This document shows positions 53,237 through 64,000 of a stretch of 64,000 nt of DNA, in pieces. The stretch is taken from the NCBI GenBank assembly GCA_009801085.1, contig VNWV01000006.1, forward strand, positions 2,728,001 to 2,792,000, read 5' to 3'. The position numbers and the translations under genes were made by a program. Position 1 is the stretch's first letter, and each line of letters begins with the position of its first letter. This stretch comes from Lasiodiplodia sp. COLG20 (lineage: Eukaryota > Ascomycota > Dothideomycetes > Botryosphaeriales > Botryosphaeriaceae). The notes beneath the pieces are model-generated. The model was not told the DNA's origin and searched no databases. It worked only from the letters and a program-made list of their open reading frames with translations.

Positions 53237-56117
53237 TCATTTCCGCGGCAAATCCCTAAACACCCTCTTGAAAATCCCCTTACTCTTATACAAGTTCACC
53301 AACCGCAGCCTCTCGTTATCCAAATGCGCGCTATCGCTCGCCTGCCCGCACGGCAGATGCGCAGCCGGCGCGTCAAACTCCTTCTCCAAGAACCGAATTG
53401 ACGGAATACTGCCGCCCTCGCGGATGTACAGCGGTTTGAGCGGCTGCTTCCAGACGGTGGGGTCGTCGCTGGTCTTCTCGGCAGGAGGCGTCACGCTGCC
53501 ATTAGCGAGGGTCGACGACGTCGTCGGGGAGCGAGGGTTATTTCCGGCATCGAAATAACCACCGCCACTTCCTTGGCCATTGGACGCAGAAGAAGCCGTC
53601 TGGGGACGGAGATTAGATAAGGCGGCGACGGAGCTGCGGCGGCGCTCCTGGACGGGCTTCCACTCTTCGGTGATGGCGGCCTCGAGCGTCTTGTAGATCT
53701 CGTTGCCGAAGTCGCCGAGCCACGGCTCCGCGAGGTGGTCGATGGTGACGGTGAGCTTGTTCTTTGACTCGATCTTTGCGAACTCGGCGTTGAGGTAGTC
53801 CGTGAGGGCCGCCGCGACCGCGGTCGCTTCCTGGTTCGGCACCAGCCGGATGGACAGGGACGCGCGGGCGAGGCGGGGGATGATGGTCGAGTTCTCGGGG
53901 CCCGACGTGTGGAAGCGGTGGATCGTCAGCGACGGCTCGCGCCAGCGGCGGATGAGGGAATTGACCAGGTCCTCCGGGTCGCCTAGGTCCGGGTTGCGCG
54001 AGATGAGGGAGTGGCCGATTTCGTCATACAGCTGCTTCTCTTCGGGGCTGATGGGCGGGATGGGGTCGTAGAAGCCAGGGATCTCAATCCGGCCGTGGGG
54101 CCCCGTCAGCTTTGCGAGCAGCATAATCAAGTCTTTCAAGGACTCGTCGAGAAGCGAGCTGCCGTCGACACCGCTGTGGAGGTCGGGGTGGGGGCTCTCG
54201 ATTTGGACGGTTGCATGAATCACCCCACGTAAACCGTATGTTAAGCATGGCGCATGGTCGTCGAGCCAATAGCTGTTAGCGAGAAGAATCCAATCGACGT
54301 CACCGATGAGCTCCTTGTTCCGCTGTACAGCTTCGGGGAAGCCGCGAGAACCGGACTCTTCCTCGCCCTCAATCAGGAAAATGATGTCAGACTCCAGGGC
54401 CTGCTCCTCTAACAGCTCTGCTACTGCGAAAATGGCGGCCATGATGGGACCCTTGTTGTCAGATGTGCCGCGACCGTAGAGGTAGCCGTCAATGCCTTCC
54501 ATGGAGAATGGATCCACAATCCATTTGCTGTCCTCGTTCTCCGCTGCAATTACATCGTAGTGGCCGTAGAATAGAATCTTCTTCCTGTCGCTGGATGTAG
54601 CAGGATTGCCCCTGAACTTCGCGAATATCACAGGATTGTAGGGCTCTTCGGTGTTGAGCATCTCGGTAGCAGCTCCGAAATTCTTGAAAACGGACCGGAG
54701 GTAGGAGGCGCCTCTTCTGCAGTCCACCTTGTACCGTGGATTCGAAGAAACGGTGCGGTAAGATACAAACCGCTTGAGAAACTCGAAAAGTTGCTCTACA
54801 TGAAATCAGAAAAGAACATCCAGAAGCGCCGGATTGCTTACCATTGCTAGTTGCTGTAGATTTTGGTGGGATGACTTGGCAATCTCGAACATCCCAGACG
54901 GCAATGGTGGCGTCGTTGCCGCCAGTGACGTAGACGGGTCTGTTGTTGAAAGTGCCAAAGGCAGAGGCAAGAACGAGGCCATCGTGAGCCTCGAATCTGC
55001 CAACGGGTTCGTACTGGCGATTGAATTTCTACGATACGTCAGCACAACAGCCTCAATCGCTGCGGATGGACGACCGCGCACCTGCACAAACCCCCGATCT
55101 CCCGCACCGAAAAGGAAGCCTCCGCCAATGGTGATGGTCAAGACGTCACCAACGTTTGTCTTGAGGCTGCGCACAAGCTGCTTCGTCTCAAGATCCCACA
55201 CATTGATCTCGCCATCCGGACGACCGCCATACAAGAAAGTGCCATCCAAGACCATTGATTGGACCGCATTGCCCTCTTCTCTGCCATCATCAAGGGCATG
55301 CAGTTCCTGGATAGCGCCTCCGTTGTCCTGGTCCAGCCTCCACAATTTGATAACTCCGTCCCCGCCACCCGAAATCAAGATTTCTTTGTCCGCGTAACCA
55401 GCCACCGAGCCACTTGCTAGTAGCGTGCAATATACGTAGCCGTAGTGGGCGAATTGGCGGATGTACTGCTGATCAATTTCCAATTCCTGACCGCCCTTTG
55501 CGTCGCGCGGCGCATCTGTGCATTCTGGCCTTGGAGTCCGTATGCCACCTGGGCCGAGCGAATCGAAGAAGCGGTCTTCGCGGAAGGAGGGGTGGGCAGT
55601 CGGCTTGGGTGTCGGGCGCCGGTCTTTCTCGTTCAGGTTGTACCATTGGATGCTGGTGTTTTGCGCGCCCAGGTAGACGGTGCGCAGGGCGCACGAGTAG
55701 GAGACGCAGAAGACATCGCCAATGTCGTAGGCGGAATAGATGGAGTACTCGCGGGCGAAGGTGCGGGTGTTCCAGACCTGTGTGGAGGGTGAGTCACTGC
55801 TGTGGGAGAGAACACAAGGGCTAGATGGCTGCACGAACGTTCACAATGCGGTCGCCGGCGCTGGAGAAGAGCAATTGTTGGTCCTGCGAGAGGCAGAGCC
55901 CTAGTACACTGCCGCGGTGGCCCTCGATGATGGCGACGCGGGTGTAGGTCTCGAGGCCGTAGACCAGAATCTCACCGCCCTCGGTGCCGGCGAAGATGTA
56001 ATCAGCAGAGACAACAAGGGCAAGGATGCTGTTGTCATGTCTCATGCGATGGAAGAGGCCCGGGGCTTGGAACTGCTTCGGAGGAGAAGCCATTTCGATG
56101 GTTCCGTCAAGCGCCAT
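53237..56117 (-). CDS. DUG2: DUG2-type WD40/M20 peptidase (glutathione degradation)
   Basis: Dug2 forms part of the cytosolic Dug1-Dug2-Dug3 pathway that degrades glutathione. The N-terminal half is a WD40 propeller: ILALVVSADYIFAGTEGGEI, then VWNTRTFAREYS, ILISGGGDGVIKLWRLD, INVWDLETKQLVRSL and YVTGGNDATIAVWDVRD. The C-terminal half is an M20 metallopeptidase: ILFYGHYDVI (first metal His and Asp), GRGTSDNKGP (bridging Asp), IEGEEESGS (catalytic Glu pair), and GQASDSAHLDNER near the end. Several introns separate the pieces, one at 55778-55838. The start at 56117 (MALDGTIEM) is the first Met before the propeller; the frame is open further upstream to 56354 but the sequence there is not conserved-looking. 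A Ser/Gly-rich insert lies between peptidase motifs. Confidence 0.92.
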
Positions 56118-58274
56118 TTCGGGCTCATCGTGTGCTGGGCGAGTGGTGTCAGCGGCGCGTTGCGGAAATAGGAGCGGTGTGCTTGAAACGTCCTTCTGCC
56201 GCTTCTCTGGAGCTTCGGTGGGCCCAGAAACCCCACAAGGCGCGTCGGGGGATCTGAGGAAGAAAAGACGGTGATGCCAACTCGGGCCGATCCACGCCAG
56301 ACTTACCCGCTGAGCTGCCTGCTTCCGCCTCCAGCTGCTCTTCTGTCGCCTCATGTCGCCCCAGGCGGCGCGAGCCTACGCCGCACATGGTCGCAGCCTT
56401 GGCCTGGAAGGAAAACGCGCTTCGCCCAACCGAGCTGCACCCGGCAAAGTCCACTGATTCGATCAAATCCGGCCTCCACTGTGGCGGGCGGCACCTTGCG
56501 GGCGGGACGTTCCCTCGCGCTCGCTCGGGGGAGCTCTGACTGTTTGTATAGTGCGCGCGCTCATGCCTCTGCTCCCTTTTCCCAGCTGTCGCGATCGCTG
56601 ACGTATCATACGCCATTACTCTAGCGGTCGCGGTTTTGAAGGCTATTACACGATGACGATATCGCTCCGGGCTATGGCGGCATGGATTCAGTTTTTGGTG
56701 GCCTGGGGAACGGCCTGAGAAACGGCCTCCTGGTTGACCCTGAGCCCGCCATGATCTGCGCTATGAGTTGTTATCGCCTGCAGGTACACGCACAGTCCCG
56801 CCCTTGCCAGAGAGCGGAGTAACAAGTTGCACAGCGGCAGGCGCGAGCAAGACGCCATCTTCACGCGACAGCGTCATGGCCCGGTCCAGCTGAGGGCCGC
56901 AGTGCCACGACGATGAGCTGGCGAGCTTCCCCTCACGGCTGCGGCTGGCGGAGTGCCTAAACAGGCACAAACACCTATAAGTATGCGGAGATGATGCGCC
57001 GTTGAGGGGATTATATGTATGACTTGGCCCGATTGGCCTCGCACGCCCACGATCCCGCAACCCTTGGGGGCTTTTACGGCCCGGCGATGCATGCTTGGGT
57101 GCCGATGCAGAACAGGCTGTTCTAGTCGCGCCGAGAATGTCGTACGTATGCGCAATCTCAGCGCGGGGGAGGCCATTGGCGGTTGGAATGAGAGGGAGGT
57201 TTGACGTGCGTAGCCAGAACAGTCTGAGACATGGAGCAGCAAATGGGAAGCAACGAGGCATGCGTCCGGTATCTTGCGGGCTGCAGAGGCAGGATGCGGC
57301 TCTCGCAGCCAAACAGCTGACCATGACGCTGAGAGGCAGCGTCATCCTTGCTAATCAAACAAAAAAGTCCGCCTATGGTCTCGCACCGACTGCAGAGGCA
57401 CCACCGCTGCGCCGTTGCCAGCCGGCCGTCGCACGCCGAACGTGGCTGTGGCGTGGCGGTTGACGGGAGTCTCAGACCAGCAGCCGCGACCCAGAGCAGC
57501 GCAGGCAGCAGGCGAAAACGGCGGAAGGCAAGCCGAGCGCGTCGCAAAACACAGCTTACCCGGGCAGGTGGTGAGACTGCGTTGGGTGCCGCTTATCCCG
57601 CATCTTGGGCGTTGAGCAGGGCGGCGCTGCAGACTGACATCAAGCACGAGATCGCGGTGCAGCCATCTCATGCAGCTCTGCGAGGCTGGGACACGTCCAA
57701 TGTCACAGTGCAGACCGCGACTCCGGCGTAGGGGGAAGGGGGCACGGATGCTAGAGGCAGATCTCCCAAGCGCCGGCCGCAGGCGAACCTAGTTGGCCGC
57801 TGGCAGCGTGCCACGATTTGTTGGCGACTCACACCGACTGCTCATTCGCACCCTTCTGCCGCCCTTCCCCGGCCCTGGGTGCCTGCACGCCCGCCCTCCG
57901 GCGCGCGATAGCCAGGGCCGCATTACGCCCGGCCCACCCTCTTAACCTGACCTTCGGCGCCTGCTCGCTCTTCCCAGCCGCCATGCAAATCCCGTGAAGT
58001 ACCTGCGATCCTCAAGTATAGCAGGCCTGTGTCTTTATCCTCCCCAAGCCGCTCCTCTTCTCATTCCTACAAGAACGCCGCTGGTCTGCGTTCGCCCTCT
58101 GGTCTTGGTTTTCCTGCACCTACGGTGGAGTCCACGCGCACAACCCTGCCACCACGAGCTTCTCGCCGGCATCCTTGTTGACCGGCGGCCACGAGCGGAA
58201 TCCCCTATACCCAGATTGTTTCACCACCTGTACGCCCAAGTTGCACCTGCAGCTGCCAGCGACGGCCTGCCAAA
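56118..58274. other. Long divergent intergenic region
   Basis: About 2.1 kb of GC-rich sequence between DUG2 and the next plus-strand gene. Many open frames overlap on both strands (for example 56761-57345 minus, 57348-57731 plus) without motifs or consistent splicing. No repeat or RNA gene was recognised. Confidence 0.4.
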
Positions 58275-59619
58275 ATGGTCGCTGCTTTGGGTCAGACCAT
58301 TACCGTCGTCAACAAGTCGGGCAAGGTCGTTAGCACTGTACGGCTCCACCCCCGCCCTGTGGGATCGCTCGCTAATGCACTGCCAGAGCAAGCACCTCGT
58401 CAATGTCTTCAAGGAGGCCAAGTCCGCCTACAGCCAGCGCAAGGCCGAGATCCAGGCCGTGCGTGAGCAGGAGCTAGAGCAGCGCCGCGTCCAGCTCGCT
58501 CTGGAGAACTACCACATCGACGACGACCGCAAGTCCAGGAGCTCGCGCCGCTCCAAGAAGTCGAGCTCCACCCGCCACAAGTCGCAGCACCCCGGAGACA
58601 GGCCCCCGCTCGAGCGCGGTTACACGGACAGCTTCTACGCAAACGACCGTGCCGGGAAGCCAGGCTCGTCACCGCTCAAGAACGAGGTCAGCCCCGAGGA
58701 GCCGCAGAACCAGCTCGCACGCAGATACACCGACGGCCCCTTGTCCATCTTCAAGTCCAAAAAGAAGGATGACGTCGACATGGACCTCGCCTACGGCGAC
58801 CTGCCGCCCCCGCTTCCCGACCACCGCAGCGAGAACGAATTGGAGCTGCGGAACCAGATGAACGGCCTGACCCGCATGCTAGACGAGGCGAACTGCCTGC
58901 AGTACTCTGTCGTAACCATGATCGACAGCCTGCAGAAGAACCCCGACGCGCTGGCTGCCGTGGCCCTGACGCTTGCGGAGATCAGCAACATTGTTGCTAA
59001 ACTCGGCCCGGGCGCGCTTACCGCGCTTAAGGGTACTTTCCCGGCTGCCGTTGCCCTGCTCGCTAGCCCGCAGTTCATGATTGCTGCAGGAGTCGGCATC
59101 GGCGTTACCATCGTGGCCCTGGGCGGCTACAAGATCATCAAGAAGATCCAGCAGAGCAGCGAGCAGGCAGCTGCGCTTCCGGCCGGCGGCCCGGTGCGGG
59201 CCATCGACGGCCCTGAGGAGCCGCTTATGTTGGACGAGCTCCAGCCGCCTGAGCTCAGCCGCATCGAGCGGTGGCGCCGCGGAATCGCGGACATCGCCGC
59301 CGACAGCATCGGCACGAGCGTCGACGGCGAGTTCGTCACCCCTGGCGCTGCCGACCGCTTCATCAAGGAAGGCGTTCTCAACGAGGACGACCTCAAGTCT
59401 CGCAGGTCCGCGAGGAGCAAGGCTGCCAAGTCTACGTACAGCTCCAAGACGCACAAGACAGACAAAACGAGCAAGACAAGCAAGACGACCAAGACTGACA
59501 AGACGACGAAGTCGCACAAGTCGGTGAAGTCTTCGTCGACGATGAGGACGGAGAAGGAGAAGCCGAAGCGCAAGGAGCCCTCGGGCATCCGCATGCTTTT
59601 CAGGACAGCAACGGCCTGA
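58275..59619 (+). CDS. Membrane-anchored hypothetical protein with KT-rich tail
   Basis: Exons 58275-58337 and 58387-59619 join (KVVST to SKHLVNVFKEAK) across a 49-bp phase-0 intron with a CTAAT branch point, giving 431 residues. A charged coiled segment (AEIQAVREQELEQRRVQLAL) is followed by a Ser/Arg/Lys-rich stretch. A helical core then includes PDALAAVALTLAEISNIVAK and a strong hydrophobic segment (FMIAAGVGIGVTIVALGGY) ending in KIIKKI. The tail has KTHKTDKTSKTSKTTKTDK-type repeats, then a basic end. Proteins with this glycine-rich hydrophobic core recur in ascomycetes, but I know no function. The large frame upstream of 58275 on another phase is leader sequence. Confidence 0.8.
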
Positions 59620-60298
59620 TACGTTTTATGTTTGGTGATTTATCTGACCGTATTTCAGCGTTCCGCATACTTTGCGTGCTTTAGACATATCTGCATCGGC
59701 TGCACCATGGCTTTGCCCATGACATTTTGCACTATTTTTCTTTTCACTTCTCCTAAGATACCTCTCAGTCCTTCATTACGACTGCTGATAACACGAACCA
59801 ATACGTTTGGCGGCAATGATTTGAGTTCCGGCGTTTGGGACCTTGTAGCATCATGGCTGGCTCTTTCGGATGCATTCTGCCTGGAGTAGGAGTACATAGG
59901 TCTACCGAATATCATGCGCATGGCAACATGCTAAGAAGTTACTTCCGGATCATTCTCTTCGTAACAGTGGCAACAGAAACTTAGATGTGCAAACTACGAG
60001 GAAGATGCGGAGGAACGCGGGATGACCGACGGGAAGTCACGTGCGGGCCGGGACCGGGCAGAGCTCCAACTTTTTCGAGTCGGCGACTGCATCATCACGA
60101 AGTCTTGCCATCAAATACCCCGACACCGCAACCGTCCACCCACGCAACCGTCCGACGCCCGCTCCTTTCATTTCTTTGCGCGGCCTCTCCATCCGGTCGC
60201 TCTTCCTATTCTTGCGCTCCCCCACCGCGCTCAATCGCAGCTGTCGCGGCTCCGCAGCCCAGCCTCAGACCGACACCAGTCCACGGACCTCAACCACA
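59620..60298. other. Intergenic
   Basis: About 680 bp between two co-oriented genes. It has GC-rich promoter sequence in the right half and a C/T-rich leader before the TIM17 ATG. Nothing else was recognised. Confidence 0.5.
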
Positions 60299-61069
60299 AT
60301 GGACCACTCCAGAGATCCCTGCCCATGGGTTGCGCTGTCCGACTTTGGTGGCGCATTCTGTATGGGAGTACGTTGCGCCCGGATCCCCATCTGCTGGCAG
60401 ACCAGCTCCGTGCGAAAAAAATGACATCGATGCTAACAAGATTGTCTCCAACAGGCGATAGGCGGCGCAGGTACGACTCGGACAAATCCCACTTCATCCT
60501 CCACTTCCGCTCCACCCAGCTCAAACATCCCACCCCGCTTCGACACGTAGCATTGCGACGCATCGTTCCACAATCAAGCCCTCGCTGACATGGACAAACA
60601 GTATGGCACGGTGTGAAGGGTTTCCGTAACTCGCCGTACGGCGAGCGCAGAATCGGCGGTACGTAGACCCCAATCCAGCGCAACAGCGCAACGCACAACA
60701 CATCGCAGTCAGGGATACTTACATCTCTTTTCTTCAACAGCCATCACGGCCATCAAGGCCCGCGCGCCAATCCTGGGCGGCAACTTCGGCGTGTGGGGCG
60801 GTCTCTTCTCGACGTTCGACTGCGCGGTCAAGGGCGTCCGCAAGAAGGAGGACCCGTGGAACGCCATCATCGCCGGCTTCTTCACCGGCGGCTCGCTGGC
60901 GGTGCGTGGTGGCGCGAAGGCCGTCCGCAACGGTGCCATCGGCTGCGCCATCCTGCTCGCCGTCATCGAGGGCGTCGGCATCGGCTTCCAGCGCATGATG
61001 GCAGAGAACACTCGTCTCGACGCCCCTCCGCCGCCTCCGCAGGGCCAGGGCCAGCCGCAGCTGGCTTAG
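60299..61069 (+). CDS. TIM17: TIM17, mitochondrial inner-membrane translocase subunit
   Basis: Tim17 is a core subunit of the TIM23 presequence translocase. Four exons (60299-60367, 60455-60470, 60602-60658, 60741-61069) sum to 471 nt, 156 residues, the normal size. [20 protein letters not shown] is the conserved N-terminus. The 16-nt exon 2 supplies AIGGA. Exon 3 gives [19 protein letters not shown]. Exon 4 carries [55 protein letters not shown] and [13 protein letters not shown]. Three introns all have GTACG donors. The Pro-rich C-terminus is variable in the family. Every part aligns with the known protein, so the micro-exon is secure. Confidence 0.97.
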
Positions 61070-62850
61070 GATGCGATACTCCTCCTCGAGATGGGGTTGA
61101 CGTCGGCGTGACGGGCGGACGGAACGGGTGCGCAGAAGAGAGGAGGAGGAGAACGTTGATGATGACGATGATGATTGCGATTGGACGGCAGCCATTCGAA
61201 ACGGACGGTGAGATTGACGATGAATGCTGGTCGAATTGACTGGCTTTGACATGGGGGAGCACGACTGCATTCACGCTGCTGCATGCTGCACACTGCAGTT
61301 TGCCTGCCTGCATGCATGCGAGATTCAAGATGGCATGAGATGGGCACACCGCGGAAGGACCGGCCTCTGCATGAAGAAAACGTGGACATGGACAGCCGCT
61401 ACCCAGGTCTCTGGGATCAACGTTTCGACTCCACATCCCTCCTGCTCCATCCTCCCGGACAGGAAACCTTGTGGAGCGGGATTTCCGGATCCGGGTACCG
61501 GCCGGTACACATGATCGTCCATTTTCGTCTTGGCTTTTCTATTTTTCTTCCACGGCGGCTATCTCGAAAACACGGGAAAAACGGTGACTTGTCGACGGCT
61601 CGGCGCGGTTCCGGCGGCTGCAACCCAACCCCTCCCTCTCCATCCCCCAGAAACACCCCCTTGACGACACCAACCTCTTCCCGGAGTACGATCGCCGTTG
61701 ACAAGTCAACGACGCTTGTACCATACTTTTTCTTTTCCTTTATACTCTTTCCTTTTTTGGGGGGTCAGCGGCGCCTTGAGAGACATTCTCCACTTCTTCG
61801 CTTTCGAAACACACAAAAAGGCGCATTTTTGAAGAAGCGCCGTCATCGCGCGTTGATTTTAAAAAAGCTGGAGCCTTTTGTTGTAGCATCACCATAGAGA
61901 CGCGTGCACATGGGAAGGTTGCTTTAACAAGGGTACACGAGGGGGCGTTTTGAATTTAACCAGTGGGTTTCTTCCTCCTCTGTATAATACGAACAAATCA
62001 CCACCGTACGATTTTTTCTCCACTCGCAGAACCGCCTGCCTATCTCGTCGAAACATGGTAAAGTGGAGTTGTGGAGTTGCGTAGGAAGTAGGTGTGCTCT
62101 TCCGCGACCAATGGTACGTACCTCCCTAACAAACTAGAAGATGGCGCGTGTGATGTGTTCGTGGGGCTCTCCGATCTTCAGCTTCGGCATAGGGACTCGC
62201 TAAGAATAGCTGGGGGCCGGGAAGAGACAGCGAAGCAAAAAAGGCTGTTGTCGTCGGGCTGCCACGCTAGCCGCTAACTTAAAGAGTATAGCAGTGGCTG
62301 ACCCTCCATGTGGATGACGCGGATGACCTTTTTTGAGTTGCCTCCTCCGCGGACTGACTCAGTGACCATGTCCAACCAATTACAGCGCCGGAAAGCATTA
62401 CATCGATAACGCGGCGCAAAATGGGAGCTTGATTCCTGCTGCGGGTCATGAGTCGAGTCCCGCTTACCCGCGGCTGACTAACGGAAGGTTATCGATCGCC
62501 GTGGACGGCAGTTGACGACGACATGCCATCCAGGCTTACTGCTTACTCTACCTCTCGAGGGCTGATGGTGGCTTTCCGAGGGAGAACAGGTAAGTGGCGA
62601 GTGCGTGGACACTTGTTCCCTGGGCGAAGCAACAGCGTAGCGTCGTGTTACCATGGCCACATCGTTCAAGCGCTTATACATCATCGGCGAATCCTGAGAA
62701 AGAAGGGTCACGCGAGCATAGTCTGTATAGCGACAAGCAGACATAACCCCAATGATGGGTCTAAATATCACAGTTAATCAATTATTGCGAGAGGCCCTTT
62801 AACGACATATGTTTCTCTTCCCTTTTCAAGATCTCAAGCATCCAATCACA
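61070..62850. other. Intergenic between convergent genes
   Basis: About 1.8 kb. A frame at 61283-61897 is open but has no motif and ends in T-rich sequence. A/T runs occur around 61720-61760 and 61860. A GCGGG...CCCGC stem near 62440 resembles a tRNA T arm but no full tRNA fits. Nothing else was recognised. Confidence 0.4.
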
Positions 62851-64000
62851 TCACAGATACTTCTTCAGTGAATGTTCCTAACAGACGTCAGTAACCGCAA
62901 TCCGCAAGCGCATCAGAAGACATACCGGCGAGTGATTCGTCTCATAGTCGATGTGCACGAACGCCCTTTCGATCTGCGGCATCTGCTCCAGCTTCATCTG
63001 GAGCTCCTCCGCAACGTCGTGCGCCGCGTCAAGCCGCAGGTGCGAGTCCATCACGACGTCGACTTCGGCGATTATCCGCGGTCCCGAGTAATACGCCCTG
63101 ACCGTGTCGACTTGGAGGATGAGGTCTGAGTGAGTCATTGCTGTGGCCACAAAGTCAGTCCAGGCTATCCTTCCTACAAGTCACGTCCTCTCCGCAGTAC
63201 AGGGTGTTGCGTACCAATATACGTAATCAGCTGCTGCATCTTCACATCCGCCGAAACACCAATAAGCAACAGGAACTCCTCGTGGATAGTCCGGCCCCAG
63301 AGGAACGCGATCAACGCGGACAAGACGATAGCGCCGGTAGGATCGATATACCACTTCAGCTTCGCGCCGCCGACAGACGTCAGTATACCAAACCCATTGA
63401 TGAGCAGATCATTCCGGTGGTCCCGCCACAAGATGTGCACCTGCGAGTACAGATCCTTCAGCGCCCAGCAGTAGAAGAACAGCGCCAGCTTGGTGCAAAA
63501 GGCCACGGCGACGGCGATGACGGACGGGAGGTAGAAGTCCTTCGTCTCGGCCTCGCTGCCCGCGGCCAGGTCGCGCGCCGACATGACGATCAGGATCAGC
63601 GAGACGGCGCACATGAGGAACGAGAAGACGATGTTGCCGGCCGTGGATATGCGGGCTTTGCCCGACGGGAAGCGCTGCGCGTCGACCTTTTTCACCGTGC
63701 GGTGCGTGATCAGCAGCATCAGCCCGGACAGCGGGTCGAAGACGGAATCGGCCATGGTCGTGAAGAGGGACAGCGAGCCGGAGGATACCGCGCCGTAGAG
63801 CTGGAGTGCGGAGAGGACGACGTTGGCGGCTAGACTGCCGTAGACGGCGATCTTGTATTTGAGCTGCGTCTCGGACTGCGCGTCGGCGGCTTCTTGCTGG
63901 TGGTTGTGTATAGGCTTGAGGAAGGAGCGGATGTTGGCGTTTTGCTCCTCGTAGAACTTGCGGAGGGCCGAGGCACGTTGGGAACTGTTTTTCCCGATGC
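62851..64000 (-). CDS. Cation diffusion facilitator transporter (partial, 5' end off window)
   Basis: A CDF-family metal:H+ antiporter. Read leftward from the right edge: a basic N-terminal part (RKFYEEQNANIRSFLKPIHN), then the first helices NVVLSALQLYGAV. MADSVFDPLSGLMLL carries the D-x3-D metal site, RFPSGKAR follows the second helix, and HRNDLLINGFGILTS holds the second H/N-D site. IDPTGAIVLSALIAFLWGRT is the last helix. Introns at 63141-63214 and 62878-62925 lead through ITYIAMTHSD, VDTVRAYYSG, VDVVMDSHLRLDAAHD and FVHIDYETNHSP to EHSLKKYL, the cytosolic dimerisation domain. The final exon has only nine codons. Metal and organelle cannot be assigned; fungal members of this subgroup are often mitochondrial or vacuolar. 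Confidence 0.9.

Noticed and set aside
57994..58274. In-frame upstream extension of the KT-tail protein
   Set aside because: A splice from the ATG at 58275 (KVVST to SKHLV) explains the gene better; the upstream text is leader-like.
62435..62470. tRNA-like T arm (GCGGG...CCCGC with GAGTCGAGTCC)
   Set aside because: Loop size is wrong and no acceptor, D or anticodon stem can be drawn.
1..64000. CRISPR arrays, bacterial operons, Shine-Dalgarno sites
   Set aside because: Spliced genes and fungal families throughout show this is eukaryotic nuclear DNA; no regularly spaced repeats seen.

Overview
The window is nuclear DNA of a filamentous ascomycete (Pezizomycotina). Genes carry short introns of about 40-170 bp with GT-AG ends and CTNA-type branch points. 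Gene content is typically fungal: Zn2Cys6 regulators, a HET-domain protein, a DUF7708 protein, 14-TM drug exporters and F-box proteins. Spacing is compact, with one (GAA)n and AT-rich scar and one decayed stretch. I cannot place the class or genus. I recognised no rRNA, tRNA, CRISPR array or intact transposon. All exon coordinates were read by eye from frame continuity and splice signals.

0.5-7.9 kb: a sugar/polyol-type set, with an MFS sugar transporter (-), a short-chain dehydrogenase (+) and a Zn2Cys6 regulator (+). 8.1 kb: an isolated 35-bp-arm foldback. 8.4-19.1 kb: an accessory, recognition-flavoured stretch with a DUF7025-type AAA ATPase (-) divergent from a DUF7708/NACHT-like protein (+), a second SDR with an assembly gap in its intron (-), and a HET protein (-). 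19.8-26.1 kb: an unknown conserved protein, then a Zn2Cys6 regulator divergent from a DHA2 exporter. 26.4-34.2 kb: a 2EXR/F-box-like protein, a (GAA)n scar, two small helical proteins, and an F-box/LRR-like gene with a frame break. 34.2-36.7 kb: gene-poor, with decayed coding traces. 36.8-38.4 kb: a C2H2 regulator.

38.9-49.6 kb is the most coherent region, a proline-metabolism cluster. In order it holds pyrroline-5-carboxylate reductase (-), a YCII protein (-), a Put3/PrnA-like Zn2Cys6 regulator (-), a flavin-reductase-fold protein (+), proline dehydrogenase (-) and P5C dehydrogenase (+), the last two divergent. Its promoters hold nine CGG-N9-CCG and three CGG-N10-CCG palindromes, the kind of site a Put3-type dimer binds. 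About one in total would be expected by chance. This looks like a self-contained regulon and is the main discovery candidate.

50.2-64 kb: a pair of related F-box-family genes (one lacking its F-box half), DUG2 (glutathione degradation), an unknown membrane-anchored protein with a KT-rich tail, TIM17 with a 16-nt micro-exon, and a cation-efflux transporter cut by the right edge.
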